Source: Paracoccaceae bacterium
GTDB taxonomy: Bacteria > Pseudomonadota > Alphaproteobacteria > Rhodobacterales > Rhodobacteraceae
Reading direction: 5' to 3'
DNA: 40,911 nt
Assembly: GCA_021648025.1 (NCBI GenBank)
Contig: JAKITO010000030.1
Location: 1-40,911, forward strand
Shown here: positions 39,965 to 40,911 of the stretch, in pieces
Numbering within the stretch: the first letter of the stretch is position 1
Layout: each line of letters starts with the position of its first letter
The notes under the pieces: model-generated
Told to the model about the DNA's origin: nothing
The model's input: the letters and a program-made list of their open reading frames with translations, nothing else
Databases searched by the model: none
Position numbers and translations under genes: made by a program

Positions 39965-40911
39965 TCAGGGGCGGTTGGCACCCACTCCTGCGGCAACCAG
40001 GGCGGGGGGCTTTGGACCACCGGTTGCCCAGTCAAGCAACTCAACACTGTGTACCACCGCAATTCCCGTGCCCGAGCCGATCTGCATCATACAACCGATA
40101 TTACCCGCTGCGATCACATCCGGCGCGCGCGCCTCAAGCGTGCGCACTTTTCGCGCCCTGAGTTCCTTGGAAATCTCGGGCTGCAACAGGTTGTAGGTCC
40201 CGGCCGAGCCACAGCAAAGATGCGCATCGTCAGGCTCTACCACCCGAAACCCGACGCGTTTCAGCAAGGTTTTGGGCGTGCTGACAATTTTTTGCCCATG
40301 TTGCAACGAACAGGCCGCGTGATACCCCACGGTCAGGCCGGTGTCCTCGCCCTTAGGCAGGTCAAGCTGTTTCACCACCTCGCTCACATCCATGGTGATG
40401 GCCGAAACCCGTGCCGCATCCCCGGCCAGATCCCCATCCTGAAACATATGCCCGTAATCCTTGACGGTGGTGCCACAGCCACTGGTGTTGATGACAATTG
40501 CGTCCAGCCCCGCACCATCCATCTCAGCCACCCAGGCCCGGATATTTTGTGCCGCACTGGCATGGCTTTGATCGCTTTTGCCCATGTGATGGGTCAACGC
40601 CCCGCAACAGCCCGCCCCCTTGGCCACCACCACCTCGCAGCCCAGCCGCGTCAGCAGGCGGATCGTGGCATCATTGATATCGGTATTCAGCGCCTTTTGC
40701 GCACACCCCGTCATCAACGCCACCCGCATCTTGCGCGGGGCCGTGGCGGCAAAGCTTTGCGGATCGTCATTGCGGCTGACCACAGGAATGCGCTTTGGTG
40801 TCATTTCCAACATCGCCCGAAGCCTTGGATCCGGGATCAGACCCTTGAAAGGCCGGGCCAGTTTGGCACCCAGCAAAGCCAGGCGAAAAATTGTCGGGTT
40901 GGGCAGGACAC
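39965..40911 (-). CDS. glcF: Glycolate oxidase iron-sulfur subunit, N-terminus beyond window
   Basis: The frame is open through the right edge (coding continues VLPNPTIFRLALLGAKLARP), so at least 314 C-terminal residues are seen of ~430. The two cysteine-rich heterodisulfide-reductase-type repeats are present: GAGCCGAL with TSGCGTT, and YHAACSLQHGQK with AHLCCGSAGTYN. The N-terminal 4Fe-4S ferredoxin-like part must lie outside. With GlcD and GlcE it oxidises glycolate to glyoxylate at the membrane; those genes are probably upstream, off the right edge. Glyoxylate is also the AllA product, but no direct operon link is visible. Confidence 0.9.
   Translation of the reverse strand, partial: VLPNPTIFRLALLGAKLARPFKGLIPDPRLRAMLEMTPKRIPVVSRNDDPQSFAATAPRKMRVALMTGCAQKALNTDINDATIRLLTRLGCEVVVAKGAGCCGALTHHMGKSDQSHASAAQNIRAWVAEMDGAGLDAIVINTSGCGTTVKDYGHMFQDGDLAGDAARVSAITMDVSEVVKQLDLPKGEDTGLTVGYHAACSLQHGQKIVSTPKTLLKRVGFRVVEPDDAHLCCGSAGTYNLLQPEISKELRARKVRTLEARAPDVIAAGNIGCMMQIGSGTGIAVVHSVELLDWATGGPKPPALVAAGVGANRP

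Noticed and set aside
1..40911. CRISPR array, tRNA, rRNA or intact insertion sequence
   Set aside because: No spaced direct-repeat array, cloverleaf-like sequence, rRNA or transposase frame was recognised; the only repeats are short tandem units and the 50-bp palindrome.

Overview
The window looks like chromosomal DNA of a Rhodobacterales (Roseobacter-type) alphaproteobacterium. It has high GC, dense genes with many 4-bp ATGA stop/start overlaps, a GabD of roseobacter style, an alphaproteobacterial ROSE-like RNA thermometer and RpoH-type promoter ahead of a small heat-shock gene, and a urate pathway built on PuuD and a PuuE-UraD fusion. I cannot name a genus from sequence alone.

Layout. (1) 1-4548: catabolic enzymes. 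These are a creatinase cut by the left edge, an arylformamidase-like hydrolase, a succinate-semialdehyde dehydrogenase and a PLP aminotransferase. (2) 4685-7281: an ECF sigma factor overlapping, by one ATGA, a membrane protein with a short cytoplasmic N-terminus and a large VWA/YfbK exported part. (3) 7316-30218: a ~23 kb polysaccharide locus (Wzx-like flippase, five glycosyltransferases, a Wzy/ligase-like membrane protein) with a hybrid PKS-NRPS system inside it. A minus-strand run of seven genes goes PKS, GT2, NRPS, phosphopantetheinyl transferase, SGNH hydrolase, clan-A glycosidase-like protein, GT2. Almost every junction is a 4-bp overlap, so assembly-line, sugar-transfer and sugar-processing genes form one translationally coupled unit. 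(4) 30320-38393: oxidative purine catabolism: PuuD with LysR regulator, HIU hydrolase, PuuE-UraD fusion, ureidoglycolate lyase and an NCS2 permease. Together they can take up urate or xanthine and degrade urate to allantoate, with AllA acting on ureidoglycolate further down. Between LysR and HIU hydrolase lies a decayed stretch (32609-34460). It holds a nitroreductase pseudogene, a perfect 50-bp palindrome flanked by TA, and a SABATH methyltransferase pseudogene. (5) 38482-40911: Hsp20 with RpoH-like promoter and ROSE-like leader, a trypsin-like exported protease, and GlcF cut by the right edge.

Most notable is the PKS-NRPS inside the polysaccharide operon. The NRPS starts with a formyltransferase domain, lacks the catalytic half of a condensation domain, and has a luciferase-like monooxygenase inserted in its adenylation domain. 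The only thioesterase is on the PKS. A plausible reading is a small N-acyl or formyl amino-acid/polyketide unit made for, or attached to, a surface glycan. That is inference, but the gene coupling is directly visible.
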